Of a DNA stretch of 17,509 nucleotides, positions 8,085 through 15,069 are shown in pieces. Within the stretch, counting starts at the first letter, position 1, and every line of letters begins with the position of its first letter. This stretch comes from Desulfuromonadaceae bacterium (GTDB taxonomy: Bacteria; Desulfobacterota; Desulfuromonadia; Desulfuromonadales; SZUA-401): contig QKBP01000078.1 in assembly GCA_003246035.1 (NCBI GenBank), positions 1 to 17,509 of the forward strand, in the 5' to 3' direction. The notes under the pieces are model-generated. The model did not search any database and had not been told where the DNA came from. It worked only from the letters and a program-made list of their open reading frames with translations. The position numbers and the translations under genes were made by a program.

Positions 8085-9388
8085 CAAGCGTTTCCGACCA
8101 GACGCCCCGAGAGGACGCCGTCGTCGCGAAGGGCCTCGACGAGGACGGAACGGACCGACCCGACATCGCTCTCCGACGCGTTGAAGCGCACATCGAGATA
8201 TTCGCGGCTGAGTCCCCGGGATGCCCCCTCTTTGAGCCCTGCTTCGACAACTACCTCGAGCCTCTCCCCCACAAACTGCCTGGCGAAATCGCGCTGCCTA
8301 GAGTCACCCAGTTCACGCAAGCGGGCCGCACGTTCCTTGATGACGTCGGCGGGGAGTTGTCCGGGCATCGTCGCTGCGGGGGTCCCGGGGCGCCGGCTGA
8401 ACGGGAAGACGTGGAGACTGGAGATCGGCAGCACTTCGAGCAGGGAGAGGGTATTGGAAAACTCCCGGTCCGTCTCACCGGGAAAGCCGGTAATCACATC
8501 GAGCCCGATGGCGAGGCGCGGCATCTTCACAGCGAGGAGCTCGACCAGCTTCCGGAAGTCCCTGCGGGTGTAGTGGCGATTCATGCGTTCCAGGACCGCG
8601 TCGTCGCCGGCCTGCAGAGGGATATGCAGATGACGGCAGACGATCTCGGACGTCACCAGGGTGTCGATCAGCTCATCGCTGAATTCGAGTGGCTCGATGG
8701 AACCGAGACGCAGCCGGGTCAAGGACGTTTCTGTCTCGATGCGACGCACCAGCGCGGCTAGCGATGTCGCCGGCGAGAGGTCGAGCCCATAGGCGCCAAC
8801 GTGAATGCCGGTCAGGACAATCTCTTGACTCCCCTGTGCGTGCAGGGTGTTCACCTGATCGGTGACCTTGTCGGGGACCACCGAGCGGCTGACGCCGCGG
8901 GCATAAGGGATGATGCAGTAGGAGCAGAACGCGTCGCAGCCGTTCTGAATCTGGACAAAGGCGCGGCTGCGCCCTCCCCAGCTGGCCAGCGGCAGCACAC
9001 AGGCCGACTCGACGCTGCGGATGTCTCCGACTTCGACCCGCCCCTCCCCCGCCCCCTCGAGACGGGAGAGAAAATCGCTTTTCTCCTCGTTGCCGATCAC
9101 CAGGCTCACCCCGGGGAGTCTCGCCAGGGTCTGAGGATCGATCTGGGCATAACAACCGGTCACCACCACCCGGCACTCCGGGTTAAAGCGCCTCGCCCGT
9201 CGAATGAGGTTACGCGACTGGGCATCGGTGGCCGCCGTGACCGTACAGGTATTCACGATCACCAGGTCGGCCCCGCCCTCGAAAGGGATGACTTCATAGC
9301 CGGCCGCGAGGAGTCGTTCCTGCATGGCCGCCGATTCGAACTGGTTGGTCTTGCAGCCGAGGGTCGCCAGGGAGACGGTACGCCTCAT
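8084..9388 (-). CDS. mtaB: tRNA t6A37 methylthiotransferase MtaB
   Basis: Radical-SAM enzyme that converts t6A at tRNA position 37 to ms2t6A, inserting sulfur and a methyl group. The N-terminal UPF0004 domain has its three cluster cysteines, C12 (LGCKTN), C48 (NTCTVT) and C79 (TGCYAQ). The radical-SAM motif CDAFCSYC gives C151, C155 and C158. A TRAM-like RNA-binding domain occupies the last 60-70 residues. At 434 residues it has the usual length. [10 protein letters not shown] and the neighbouring TVT context favour MtaB over MiaB or RimO. The start ATG overlaps the mnmA stop by 4 bases (ATGA). The enzyme carries two [4Fe-4S] clusters, so sharing an operon with the ISC genes makes biochemical sense. 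Confidence 0.94.
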   Translation of the reverse strand: MRRTVSLATLGCKTNQFESAAMQERLLAAGYEVIPFEGGADLVIVNTCTVTAATDAQSRNLIRRARRFNPECRVVVTGCYAQIDPQTLARLPGVSLVIGNEEKSDFLSRLEGAGEGRVEVGDIRSVESACVLPLASWGGRSRAFVQIQNGCDAFCSYCIIPYARGVSRSVVPDKVTDQVNTLHAQGSQEIVLTGIHVGAYGLDLSPATSLAALVRRIETETSLTRLRLGSIEPLEFSDELIDTLVTSEIVCRHLHIPLQAGDDAVLERMNRHYTRRDFRKLVELLAVKMPRLAIGLDVITGFPGETDREFSNTLSLLEVLPISSLHVFPFSRRPGTPAATMPGQLPADVIKERAARLRELGDSRQRDFARQFVGERLEVVVEAGLKEGASRGLSREYLDVRFNASESDVGSVRSVLVEALRDDGVLSGRLVGNA

Positions 9389-10470
9389 GCGATCCAGCCT
9401 CCGCCGAGCACCCGGTCGTGGTCATAGAACACCGCGGCCTGACCGGGGGTGATGCCGAATTGCGGCTCGGCAAACACGACCCGGACGCGACCGGCTTCAA
9501 GCGGCGTCAGGGTTGCGGGGACTTCGTGGTGGCGATAGCGGATACGGCAGGCCGCCTCGAGGGGAGACGCGGGCACCGCATCAATCCAGTTGACCTCGTA
9601 GGCCTCGAGCTCTCGAACTGCCAGGTGCTCCTTCTCGCCCACCACGACCCGCTTGTTCGCCGCGTCGATGCCGACCACGTAGAGCGGCTGCGGCCAGGAG
9701 AGGCCCAGCCCGCGACGCTGGCCGATGGTATAGCGGTAGGTGCCGCGGTGCCGTCCGAGCACCGTGCCGGAAACATGCACGATCTCTCCGTCCATGCTCC
9801 CCGCGCCGCGCTGCTCCTCGAGAAACCGGACATAGTCGCCATCGGGGACGAAGCAGATGTCCTGGCTTTCGGCTTTTTCGGCCACGCGCAGTTTCAGGCG
9901 GGCGCCGTGCTCGCGGACCTGCTCCTTGGTCATGGCGCCGAGGGGGAAGCGCACCATCGCCATCTGCTCCTGGGTCAGGGTAAAGAGGAAATAGCTCTGG
10001 TCCTTGTTCGGGTCGAGCCCCTTGCGCAGGGCGTAGCGTCCATCCAGGTGTTCGATGCGCGCGTAATGCCCGGTGACGAGAAAATCGGCCTCCAGCTCGC
10101 GGGCACGCCGTAGCAGGATCTCGAACTTGAGCACCTGGTTGCACAGGACGCAGGGGTTGGGGGTGCGGCCGGAGAAATAGTCGTCGCAGAAGCGCTCGAT
10201 CACCTCGCGCTCGAACTCCTTCTCGAAGTTGACCACGTAGAACGGGATGGCGAGCTGCTCCGCGACCCGCCGGGCATCGTAGACGTCGTCCAGGGAACAG
10301 CAGGTACCGTGCGCTTCGCCGTGCACCGAGGTGAAACTGGAGTAGTCCCAGATCTGCATGGTCAGCCCGATCACCTCGGCGCCGGCCTCCCTGAGCAGGG
10401 CCGCGGTGACCGACGAGTCGACCCCGCCGCTCATGGCGACCACTACCCTCTTCCCCTTGAATTCGTTCAC
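9385..10470 (-). CDS. mnmA: tRNA-specific 2-thiouridylase MnmA
   Basis: ATP-dependent enzyme that thiolates uridine 34 in the tRNAs for Lys, Glu and Gln, using sulfur that comes from IscS. The N-terminal PP-loop SGGVDSS is at residues 14-20. The catalytic cysteines are C110 ([12 protein letters not shown]) and C206 ([12 protein letters not shown]), and the signature TIGQRRGLG is near residues 248-256. At 361 residues it is full length. The start is a GTG with AAGGA 7-8 bases upstream. A Cys pair (C57, C58) in the Trp-Asp to Asp-Asp loop also occurs in some relatives. The gene lies 79 bases after iscU with an 11-bp hairpin between them, and its stop overlaps the mtaB start. Being next to iscS/iscU fits the need for a persulfide donor. 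Confidence 0.95.
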   Translation of the reverse strand: MNEFKGKRVVVAMSGGVDSSVTAALLREAGAEVIGLTMQIWDYSSFTSVHGEAHGTCCSLDDVYDARRVAEQLAIPFYVVNFEKEFEREVIERFCDDYFSGRTPNPCVLCNQVLKFEILLRRARELEADFLVTGHYARIEHLDGRYALRKGLDPNKDQSYFLFTLTQEQMAMVRFPLGAMTKEQVREHGARLKLRVAEKAESQDICFVPDGDYVRFLEEQRGAGSMDGEIVHVSGTVLGRHRGTYRYTIGQRRGLGLSWPQPLYVVGIDAANKRVVVGEKEHLAVRELEAYEVNWIDAVPASPLEAACRIRYRHHEVPATLTPLEAGRVRVVFAEPQFGITPGQAAVFYDHDRVLGGGWIA

Positions 10471-10490
10471 GTCTCTTCCTTACACAGGCA

Positions 10491-10516
10491 AAGGGCAGCT
10501 GCTGGCAGCTGCCCTT
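10491..10516 (-). other. Stable hairpin between iscU and mnmA
   Basis: A perfect 11-bp stem (10491-10501 with 10506-10516, loop 10502-10505) sits in the 79-base gap. On the minus strand, the coding direction, it is followed only by TTTGCC, so it is a poor intrinsic terminator. The T-rich tract (CTATTTT) is on the plus-strand side. It may act as a partial terminator, an RNA-processing site or a 3'-end stabiliser that separates isc from tRNA-modification expression. Confidence 0.55.
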
Positions 10517-10549
10517 CTATTTTCCAGAATTCGCTTGAGAGAAAACGTC

Positions 10550-10918
10550 TTACGGATTGTTTTCCCTGTAGTTTTTAATCGCCTCGTGCAGCGCGTCCGC
10601 GGCGAGATTGGAGCAGTGCATCTTCTGCGCGGGGAGCCCGTCGAGGGCTTCGGCGACTGCGGCGTTGGTCAGCTCCAGCGCCTCCTCGATGGTCTTGCCG
10701 ATGGCCATCTCGGTCACCATCGAGCTCGTGGCGATCGCCGCACCGCAACCGAAGGTCTTGAACTTGACGTCCTTGATCACGTTGTCCTCGACCTTGAGAA
10801 ATATCTTCATGATGTCGCCGCAGGAGGCGTTGCCCACCTCGCCGACACCGTTGGCGTCTTCGATCTCCCCGACGTTGCGGGGATTGGTAAAATGGTCCAT
10901 AACCTTATCGGTGTACAT
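10550..10918 (-). CDS. iscU: Iron-sulfur cluster assembly scaffold IscU (NifU N-terminal type)
   Basis: Scaffold on which IscS-derived sulfur and iron are assembled into [2Fe-2S]/[4Fe-4S] clusters. The 122 residues form a single IscU/NifU-N domain. Ligands are C33 with the conserved D35 (NASCGDIM), C58 (FGCGAAIATSS) and H101-C102 (MHCSNLAADAL). E. coli IscU has an LPPVK motif just before the last Cys that binds the HscA chaperone; here it reads LPAQK. The operon also has no hscA, hscB, iscA or fdx. Start ATG with AAGGAG 7 bases upstream. The gene lies 59 bases after iscS, and that gap holds a small 6-bp hairpin (10947-10962). It has no C-terminal Nfu domain, so it is not a full-length NifU. 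Confidence 0.95.
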   Translation of the reverse strand: MYTDKVMDHFTNPRNVGEIEDANGVGEVGNASCGDIMKIFLKVEDNVIKDVKFKTFGCGAAIATSSMVTEMAIGKTIEEALELTNAAVAEALDGLPAQKMHCSNLAADALHEAIKNYRENNP

Positions 10919-10977
10919 AGCCGGTCTCCTTGTTGTTCAGATGGCAGCGCAGCGGGCTGCGCGCGTGGTCGGTATCC

Positions 10978-12192
10978 TTAAACGCTGATCTTCTGGATCG
11001 TCGCGCAGGTCTTGCATTCCCCTTCGGCCCCGCAGTTGTACAGCGGGCTCATTTCACGGAGCCGCTGAACGATCGGCGGCAGCTCGGTGATGACGTAATC
11101 GATCTGCTCCGCGGTCACCTCGGGCCCGAGGCTGAAGCGCGTGCTCGAATGGGCCAGGGTGATCTCGACGCACATCGCCCCCATGACGTGGGACGGCTCC
11201 AGCGACCCGGAAGTGCAGGCCGACCCGGACGAGGCGGCGATCCCCTTCATGTCGAGATTGAGCAGCAGGGACTCCCCCTCGATAAAGGCAAAGCTGACGT
11301 TCAACGTATTCGGCAGACGCTCGGTGGGGTGGCCGTTGAGCTTGATGTCGGGGATCTGTCCGAACAGCCCCTTCTCCAGCCTGTCGCGTAGCGCCCTGAT
11401 CTGGGCCGGCTTGGTCTCGAGCTCGGTCCCTGCCAGTTCGCAGGCCAGCCCGAGCCCGACGATCCCGGCCACGTTGTGGGTCCCGGCGCGACGGCCGCGT
11501 TCCTGGTGACCGCCGTGAAGCAGGGTCGCGAGGCGCGTACCGCGCCGGATGTACAGGGCGCCGACACCCTTGGGGGCGCCGATCTTGTGGCCCGAGAGCA
11601 CCAGCAGGTCGACCTTGGCTGCCTGCACGTCGACCGGCAGCTTGCCGACTGCCTGCACCGCGTCGGTATGGAACCGCACTTTGTGCCGACGGGCAATCTC
11701 GCCGATCTCGGCGATCGGGTAGATATTGCCGGTCTCGTTGTTGGCCCACATCACCGAGATCAGGATCGTCTTGTCGGTGATCGCCGCTTCGAGCTTCGCG
11801 AGATCGAGCATGCCGTCCTTGTCGACCGGCAGATAGGTGACCTCGAATCCCTGCTTCTCCAGATGCTTGCAGGTCTCGAGCACCGCCGGATGCTCGACGG
11901 AGGTGGTGATGATGTGATTCCCCTTGTCCCGCAGCACTTCGGCGGTCCCCTTGATCGACATATTGTCCCCTTCGCTGCCGCAGGAGACGAAGACGATCTC
12001 GGCCGGAGACGCGTTGATCAGACGGGCGACCTGTTCGCGGGCCTTTTCGACGGCACCGCTGACGGCGCGACCGGCCCAGTGAACGCTCGATGGATTGCCG
12101 AACTGGTCACGGTAAAAAGGGAGCAGCGCCTCGAGCACCTCCGGTCGCACCGGGGTCGTGGCGTTGTAGTCGAGATAGATCTGAGGTTTCAA
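10978..12192 (-). CDS. iscS: Cysteine desulfurase IscS/NifS
   Basis: PLP enzyme that takes sulfur from cysteine and passes it as a persulfide to IscU and MnmA. Key residues seen: H101 (SVEHPAV), HTDAVQAVGK (175-184), the PLP lysine K203 (SGHKIGAPKG) and the mobile-loop catalytic C326 in SGSACTSGS, a long loop as in group I enzymes. The 404-residue length matches IscS. The start is TTG 12192, strongly supported by AGGAGG 6 bases upstream and by the N-terminus KPQIYLDYNATTP. The C-terminus ends in an unusual Cys cluster, C387-x5-C393-x2-C396. It starts 11 bases after the iscR stop, with the ribosome binding site at the iscR end. NifS and IscS cannot be fully separated by sequence, but there are no nif genes here. 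Confidence 0.95.
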   Translation of the reverse strand: MKPQIYLDYNATTPVRPEVLEALLPFYRDQFGNPSSVHWAGRAVSGAVEKAREQVARLINASPAEIVFVSCGSEGDNMSIKGTAEVLRDKGNHIITTSVEHPAVLETCKHLEKQGFEVTYLPVDKDGMLDLAKLEAAITDKTILISVMWANNETGNIYPIAEIGEIARRHKVRFHTDAVQAVGKLPVDVQAAKVDLLVLSGHKIGAPKGVGALYIRRGTRLATLLHGGHQERGRRAGTHNVAGIVGLGLACELAGTELETKPAQIRALRDRLEKGLFGQIPDIKLNGHPTERLPNTLNVSFAFIEGESLLLNLDMKGIAASSGSACTSGSLEPSHVMGAMCVEITLAHSSTRFSLGPEVTAEQIDYVITELPPIVQRLREMSPLYNCGAEGECKTCATIQKISV

Positions 12193-12203
12193 GGTGGTCC
12201 TCC

Positions 12204-12647
12204 TTAGGCTTCTTCGGATAAGGCGCCGGTCGACGCGCGTTTGCGCGCATCCCGGCTCAAGTCTTCAAGGGTTATGGACGACAGGAAGTCGCGGACGCGG
12301 TTGCCGAGCTCCTGCCAGACGTTCTGGGTGACGCATTCATTGGTGCAGCCGCAGCTTCCGTCCGTGGCCATGCAGCTGACCGGGACCAGCGACTCCTCGA
12401 CGCTGTCGATGATCTGGTCGACACGTATCTCACCCGGAGAGCGGGCCAGCACGTAACCGCCACCGGGGCCGCGCACGCTACGGACGATCTTGCCGCGACG
12501 CAACTTGACGAACAGCTGCTCTAGGTACGAGAGGGAGATATCCTCCCACTTGGAGATTTCGCGGATCGAAACCGGTTCACCGTCGCCGTTCAGGTTCAGG
12601 CTGACAAGGGCACGCACCGCGTATTGGGCCTTGGTCGAAAGACGCAT
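12204..12647 (-). CDS. iscR: Rrf2-family Fe-S regulator IscR
   Basis: Transcription factor that senses cellular Fe-S status and adjusts the ISC operon. It has 147 residues. The Rrf2 winged helix-turn-helix covers about residues 1-68 (STKAQYAVRAL, SLSYLEQLFVKLRRGKIV, VRGPGGGYVLAR). The cluster loop holds C92, C99, C101 and C105. E. coli IscR uses C92, C98, C104 and H107; here the residue at the His position is Q108 and there is one extra Cys, so the ligand set differs. The gene starts 5 bases after the cysE stop and has only a weak ribosome binding site (AGGGA about 11 bases upstream), so coupling to cysE is likely. The matching operator is in front of cysE (13393-13417), not directly in front of iscR. 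Confidence 0.92.
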   Translation of the reverse strand: MRLSTKAQYAVRALVSLNLNGDGEPVSIREISKWEDISLSYLEQLFVKLRRGKIVRSVRGPGGGYVLARSPGEIRVDQIIDSVEESLVPVSCMATDGSCGCTNECVTQNVWQELGNRVRDFLSSITLEDLSRDARKRASTGALSEEA

Positions 12648-12652
12648 AATCT

Positions 12653-13354
12653 TTATTGTCCCTGCGCCTTTTCGAGCTGCGAGGCCGCCAACTCCTTGCG
12701 CAGCTGTTCCTGGGTAGCAGTGAGTTCCTTGACCTGCTCTTCCAGAGTACGGATCTGGTCGAACAGACAGGAGATGGCCTTGGCCTCGGGATCGGGAAGC
12801 TGACCGTGCTCGAGACTCGGTCGTTCCTCGACGACCTTGTCGGCCTGCATCACCACCTTGCCGGGGATGCCGACCACCGTGGAGTCGGCCGGCACTTCCT
12901 TGACCACCACCGAATTGGAACCAACCTTGGCGTTATCCCCGACCTTGAACGGTCCGAGCACCTTGGCGCCGGAGCCGATGATGACGTTGTTCCCGAGCGT
13001 AGGGTGACGCTTCTCCTTGGCCCACGACGTTCCGCCGAGGGTGACCCCGTGATAGAGGGTGCAGTTGTCACCGATTTCGGCCGTTTCGCCGATCACCACC
13101 CCCATACCGTGGTCGATGAAGAATCCCCGTCCGATCCGGGCACCGGGGTGGATCTCGATACCGGTAAAAAACCGCCCGAGGTGGGAAGTGAAACGGCCGA
13201 GAAAATAGAACTTGCGGATCCAGAGCGCATGTGCCAAACGGTGAAACAACACCGCATGAAAGCCCGGATAGCAGAAAAACACCTCGAGGGCGCTGCGCAC
13301 TGCCGGGTCGCGCTCAAAGACCGCTTTCAGATCATCCTTGAAGGTACTAAGCAC
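12653..13354 (-). CDS. cysE: Serine O-acetyltransferase CysE
   Basis: Makes O-acetylserine from serine and acetyl-CoA, the committed step of cysteine synthesis. A short helical N-terminal domain precedes a left-handed beta-helix of hexapeptide repeats. Catalytic Asp/His are in FIDHGMG (D81, H82), and H102 is in YHGVTLGGT, with IPGKVV closing the helix. The last 35 or so residues ([13 protein letters not shown] onward) look like a coiled coil and end in GQ. They lack the terminal Ile that docks into CysK in E. coli. I prefer GTG 13354: AAGGAGG lies 8 bases upstream of it but only 2 bases from the alternative GTG 13360, which would add two residues. The protein has 233 residues. First gene of the isc operon. 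Confidence 0.93.
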   Translation of the reverse strand: MLSTFKDDLKAVFERDPAVRSALEVFFCYPGFHAVLFHRLAHALWIRKFYFLGRFTSHLGRFFTGIEIHPGARIGRGFFIDHGMGVVIGETAEIGDNCTLYHGVTLGGTSWAKEKRHPTLGNNVIIGSGAKVLGPFKVGDNAKVGSNSVVVKEVPADSTVVGIPGKVVMQADKVVEERPSLEHGQLPDPEAKAISCLFDQIRTLEEQVKELTATQEQLRKELAASQLEKAQGQ

Positions 13355-13362
13355 TGACACCT

Positions 13363-13369
13363 CCTCCTT
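13363..13369 (-). promoter_or_regulatory. cysE: Ribosome binding site that decides the cysE start
   Basis: AAGGAGG on the minus strand. Two in-frame GTG codons follow: 13360 at 2 bases and 13354 at 8 bases. Normal spacing favours 13354. Confidence 0.7.
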
Positions 13370-13384
13370 GCGTTGGTGGTGTAA

Positions 13385-13413
13385 GGGATAACATACCTGA
13401 CTACTTCTGTCAA
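13385..13413 (-). promoter_or_regulatory. Promoter of the cysE-iscRSU-mnmA-mtaB operon
   Basis: On the minus strand there is a perfect -35 TTGACA (13413-13408), a 17-base spacer and TATCCC as -10 (13390-13385). The -10 is extended by TG one base upstream (TGTTATCCC). The -10 is poor (3 of 6), so the promoter leans on the -35 and the TG. Transcription should start near 13378, giving a leader of about 20 bases with a strong ribosome binding site. Confidence 0.7.
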
Positions 13414-13417
13414 TTAT
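13393..13417. promoter_or_regulatory. Probable IscR operator (type 1-like box)
   Basis: A 25-bp imperfect palindrome with left half ATACCTGACT (13393-13402), centre ACTTC and right half TGTCAATTAT (13408-13417). Compared by eye with the E. coli IscR type 1 consensus as I remember it (ATASYYGACT-RWWWY-AGTCRRSTAT), 22 of 25 positions agree. The right half contains the -35 hexamer of the cysE promoter and the rest lies in the spacer. Bound IscR would therefore block RNA polymerase, as at the E. coli isc promoter. The operon encodes IscR itself, so this is probably autoregulation. Confidence 0.75.
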
Positions 13418-13452
13418 TTTCGCGGTGTTTTTTCGAAGACTTAGAGGAAATA

Positions 13453-14961
13453 CTACAGGAATAAACGGTAAGCGTCGTTATCCGTTTCTTCAACGTAACG
13501 GTAACCGAGATTACCCAGGAACGCGCCGAGACGCGACTCCTCCCCCGCAGGGATCTCCAGGCCGATCAGTACCCGACCGTACTCCCCGCCCTGGGCGCGG
13601 TAATGAAACAGGGAAATGTTCCAGTTCTCCCCCATGGCCGTCAGAAAGCGAGACAACGCTCCGGGACGTTCAGGGAACCAGAAACGGAAAAGGACTTCCC
13701 GCGCGACAGCCTCGGAACGTCCGCCGACCATGTAGCGAACGTGAGTCTTCGCGAGCTCGTTGTCGGTCAGGTCAATCGCCTCGTAACCAAGCTTGCGCAT
13801 CTGCACCGCAAGATGATGTCGCTCCTGTTCTCCGACGATGGAAATTCCGACGAAGATGTGAGCGGCATCCCGGCCAGCGAGTCGATAATTGAACTCGGTG
13901 ATACTGCGCTCGCCGACAACCTGCTCACAGAGGGTCCTCAGGGCGCCTGGCTTTTCGGGAATCGCCACCGCAAAGAGCGCCTCGCGCTGTTCACCGATCA
14001 GAGTGCGCTCCCCGACATATCGCAGGCGCTCAAAGTTCATGTTGGCACCGGAGGTGACCGCAACCAGCCGCTTGTCCTTCAATCGATGGGTGCGCACGTA
14101 ACTGCGCAGGCCCGCTAGACCGAGGGCTCCCGCCGGCTCGACGATGGTGCGAGTCGCCTGGTAGACCCCCTTGATGGCGCTGCAGATTTCGTCGGTCGAA
14201 ACCCGCACCATATCGTCAACCACATTGCGACACAGCTCGAAGGTCCGCTCGCCGACCTCACGTACGGCAACACCATCCGCAAAGATCCCGACAGAATCGA
14301 GACGCACCCGTCTGCCCGACTCGAGAGAGCGGGACATGGCGTCACTGTCGGCCGGCTCAACGCCGATGACTTTAATTTCTGGGCAGAGCGCCTTCAGGTA
14401 AGCGCCGATCCCGGCAATCAGCCCCCCTCCTCCGACCGGCACGAATACGGCGTCGAGTTTCCCGGAGGTCTGGCGCAGGATCTCGTCTCCAACCGTCCCC
14501 TGCCCGGCAATTACCAGATCGTCGTCGAAGGGGTGAACGAAGGTCATTCCCCGGTCAACAATGATCTGTTGACAGAAATCCTGCGCTTCGGAGTAGTTGT
14601 CCCCGTGAAGCAGTACCTCTGCCCCCAGGGCCTTGACGGCTTCGACCTTGATCTGCGGCGTGGTGGCAGGCATGACGATGACCGCTGGGATCCCGAGCTG
14701 ACGGGCGGAATAGGCTACGCCCTGGGCGTGGTTCCCGGCCGAAGCGGAAATCACACCGGCCAACTGCTGCTGTCGGTCGAGATGAGCGATCCGATTGTAA
14801 GCACCGCGCAACTTGAAGGAAAAAACCGGTTGCAGGTCCTCGCGCTTGAGCATCACCTGATTGTCGATTTCACGTGACAAGAGGACCGCCTGATCGAGAG
14901 GGGTCTCGACCGCCGCTTCGTAGACTCGGGAGGTCAGAATCATGCGCAGCAGTTTTTGCAC
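13453..14961 (-). CDS. ilvA: Threonine ammonia-lyase (biosynthetic threonine dehydratase) IlvA
   Basis: PLP enzyme that converts threonine to 2-oxobutanoate and ammonia, the first step toward isoleucine. The catalytic domain (about residues 1-320) has the PLP lysine K50 in [11 protein letters not shown], the phosphate/substrate loop [10 protein letters not shown] (73-82) and the PLP-phosphate loop VGGGGLIAG. Two C-terminal ACT domains (about 328-405 and 422-500; both contain a PERPGAL/PEKPGAL motif) indicate allosteric control by isoleucine and valine. This is the long biosynthetic form, close in size to E. coli IlvA. I chose GTG 14961 because AAGGAG lies 6 bases upstream. GTG 14976 would place that ribosome binding site inside the gene, and its own upstream sequence has none. 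It lies 92 bases upstream of the cysE start with no clear terminator between them. Confidence 0.94.
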   Translation of the reverse strand: MQKLLRMILTSRVYEAAVETPLDQAVLLSREIDNQVMLKREDLQPVFSFKLRGAYNRIAHLDRQQQLAGVISASAGNHAQGVAYSARQLGIPAVIVMPATTPQIKVEAVKALGAEVLLHGDNYSEAQDFCQQIIVDRGMTFVHPFDDDLVIAGQGTVGDEILRQTSGKLDAVFVPVGGGGLIAGIGAYLKALCPEIKVIGVEPADSDAMSRSLESGRRVRLDSVGIFADGVAVREVGERTFELCRNVVDDMVRVSTDEICSAIKGVYQATRTIVEPAGALGLAGLRSYVRTHRLKDKRLVAVTSGANMNFERLRYVGERTLIGEQREALFAVAIPEKPGALRTLCEQVVGERSITEFNYRLAGRDAAHIFVGISIVGEQERHHLAVQMRKLGYEAIDLTDNELAKTHVRYMVGGRSEAVAREVLFRFWFPERPGALSRFLTAMGENWNISLFHYRAQGGEYGRVLIGLEIPAGEESRLGAFLGNLGYRYVEETDNDAYRLFL

Positions 14962-14967
14962 CGGGCG

Positions 14968-14973
14968 CTCCTT
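14968..14973 (-). promoter_or_regulatory. ilvA: Ribosome binding site that decides the ilvA start
   Basis: AAGGAG on the minus strand, 6 bases before GTG 14961. It overlaps the first codons of the longer reading frame that begins at GTG 14976, which argues against that longer start. Part of it (AAGG) can pair with CCTT about 20 bases upstream in the leader. Confidence 0.65.
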
Positions 14974-14984
14974 CACATAGAGAG

Positions 14985-15019
14985 TGAAAGGCGCCGGGTG
15001 CCCGCAGGCACCCGACGCC
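14985..15019 (-). terminator. GC-rich hairpin in the thiolase-ilvA gap: terminator or ilvA leader attenuator
   Basis: Stem 14990-15002 with 15007-15019, 13 positions with a single C/A mismatch and a 4-base loop. On the minus strand it is followed by TTTCACTCTC, only a short T-run. It lies about 50 bases after the thiolase stop, so it may end that transcript. It also lies downstream of the candidate ilvA promoter (15036-15064), so transcripts from there would carry it in their leader. Confidence 0.6.
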
Positions 15020-15035
15020 GAGAAAACATAAAGTG

Positions 15036-15064
15036 GTTATAGCGGTGATATCCGAAAGAAGCAA
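15036..15064 (-). promoter_or_regulatory. Candidate promoter for ilvA
   Basis: On the minus strand, -35 TTGCTT (15064-15059), 17 bases, then -10 TATAAC (15041-15036, 5 of 6). Transcription would begin near 15029, giving a leader of about 68 bases that contains the GC-rich hairpin. The -35 is weak. Confidence 0.45.
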
Positions 15065-15069
15065 GCCTC

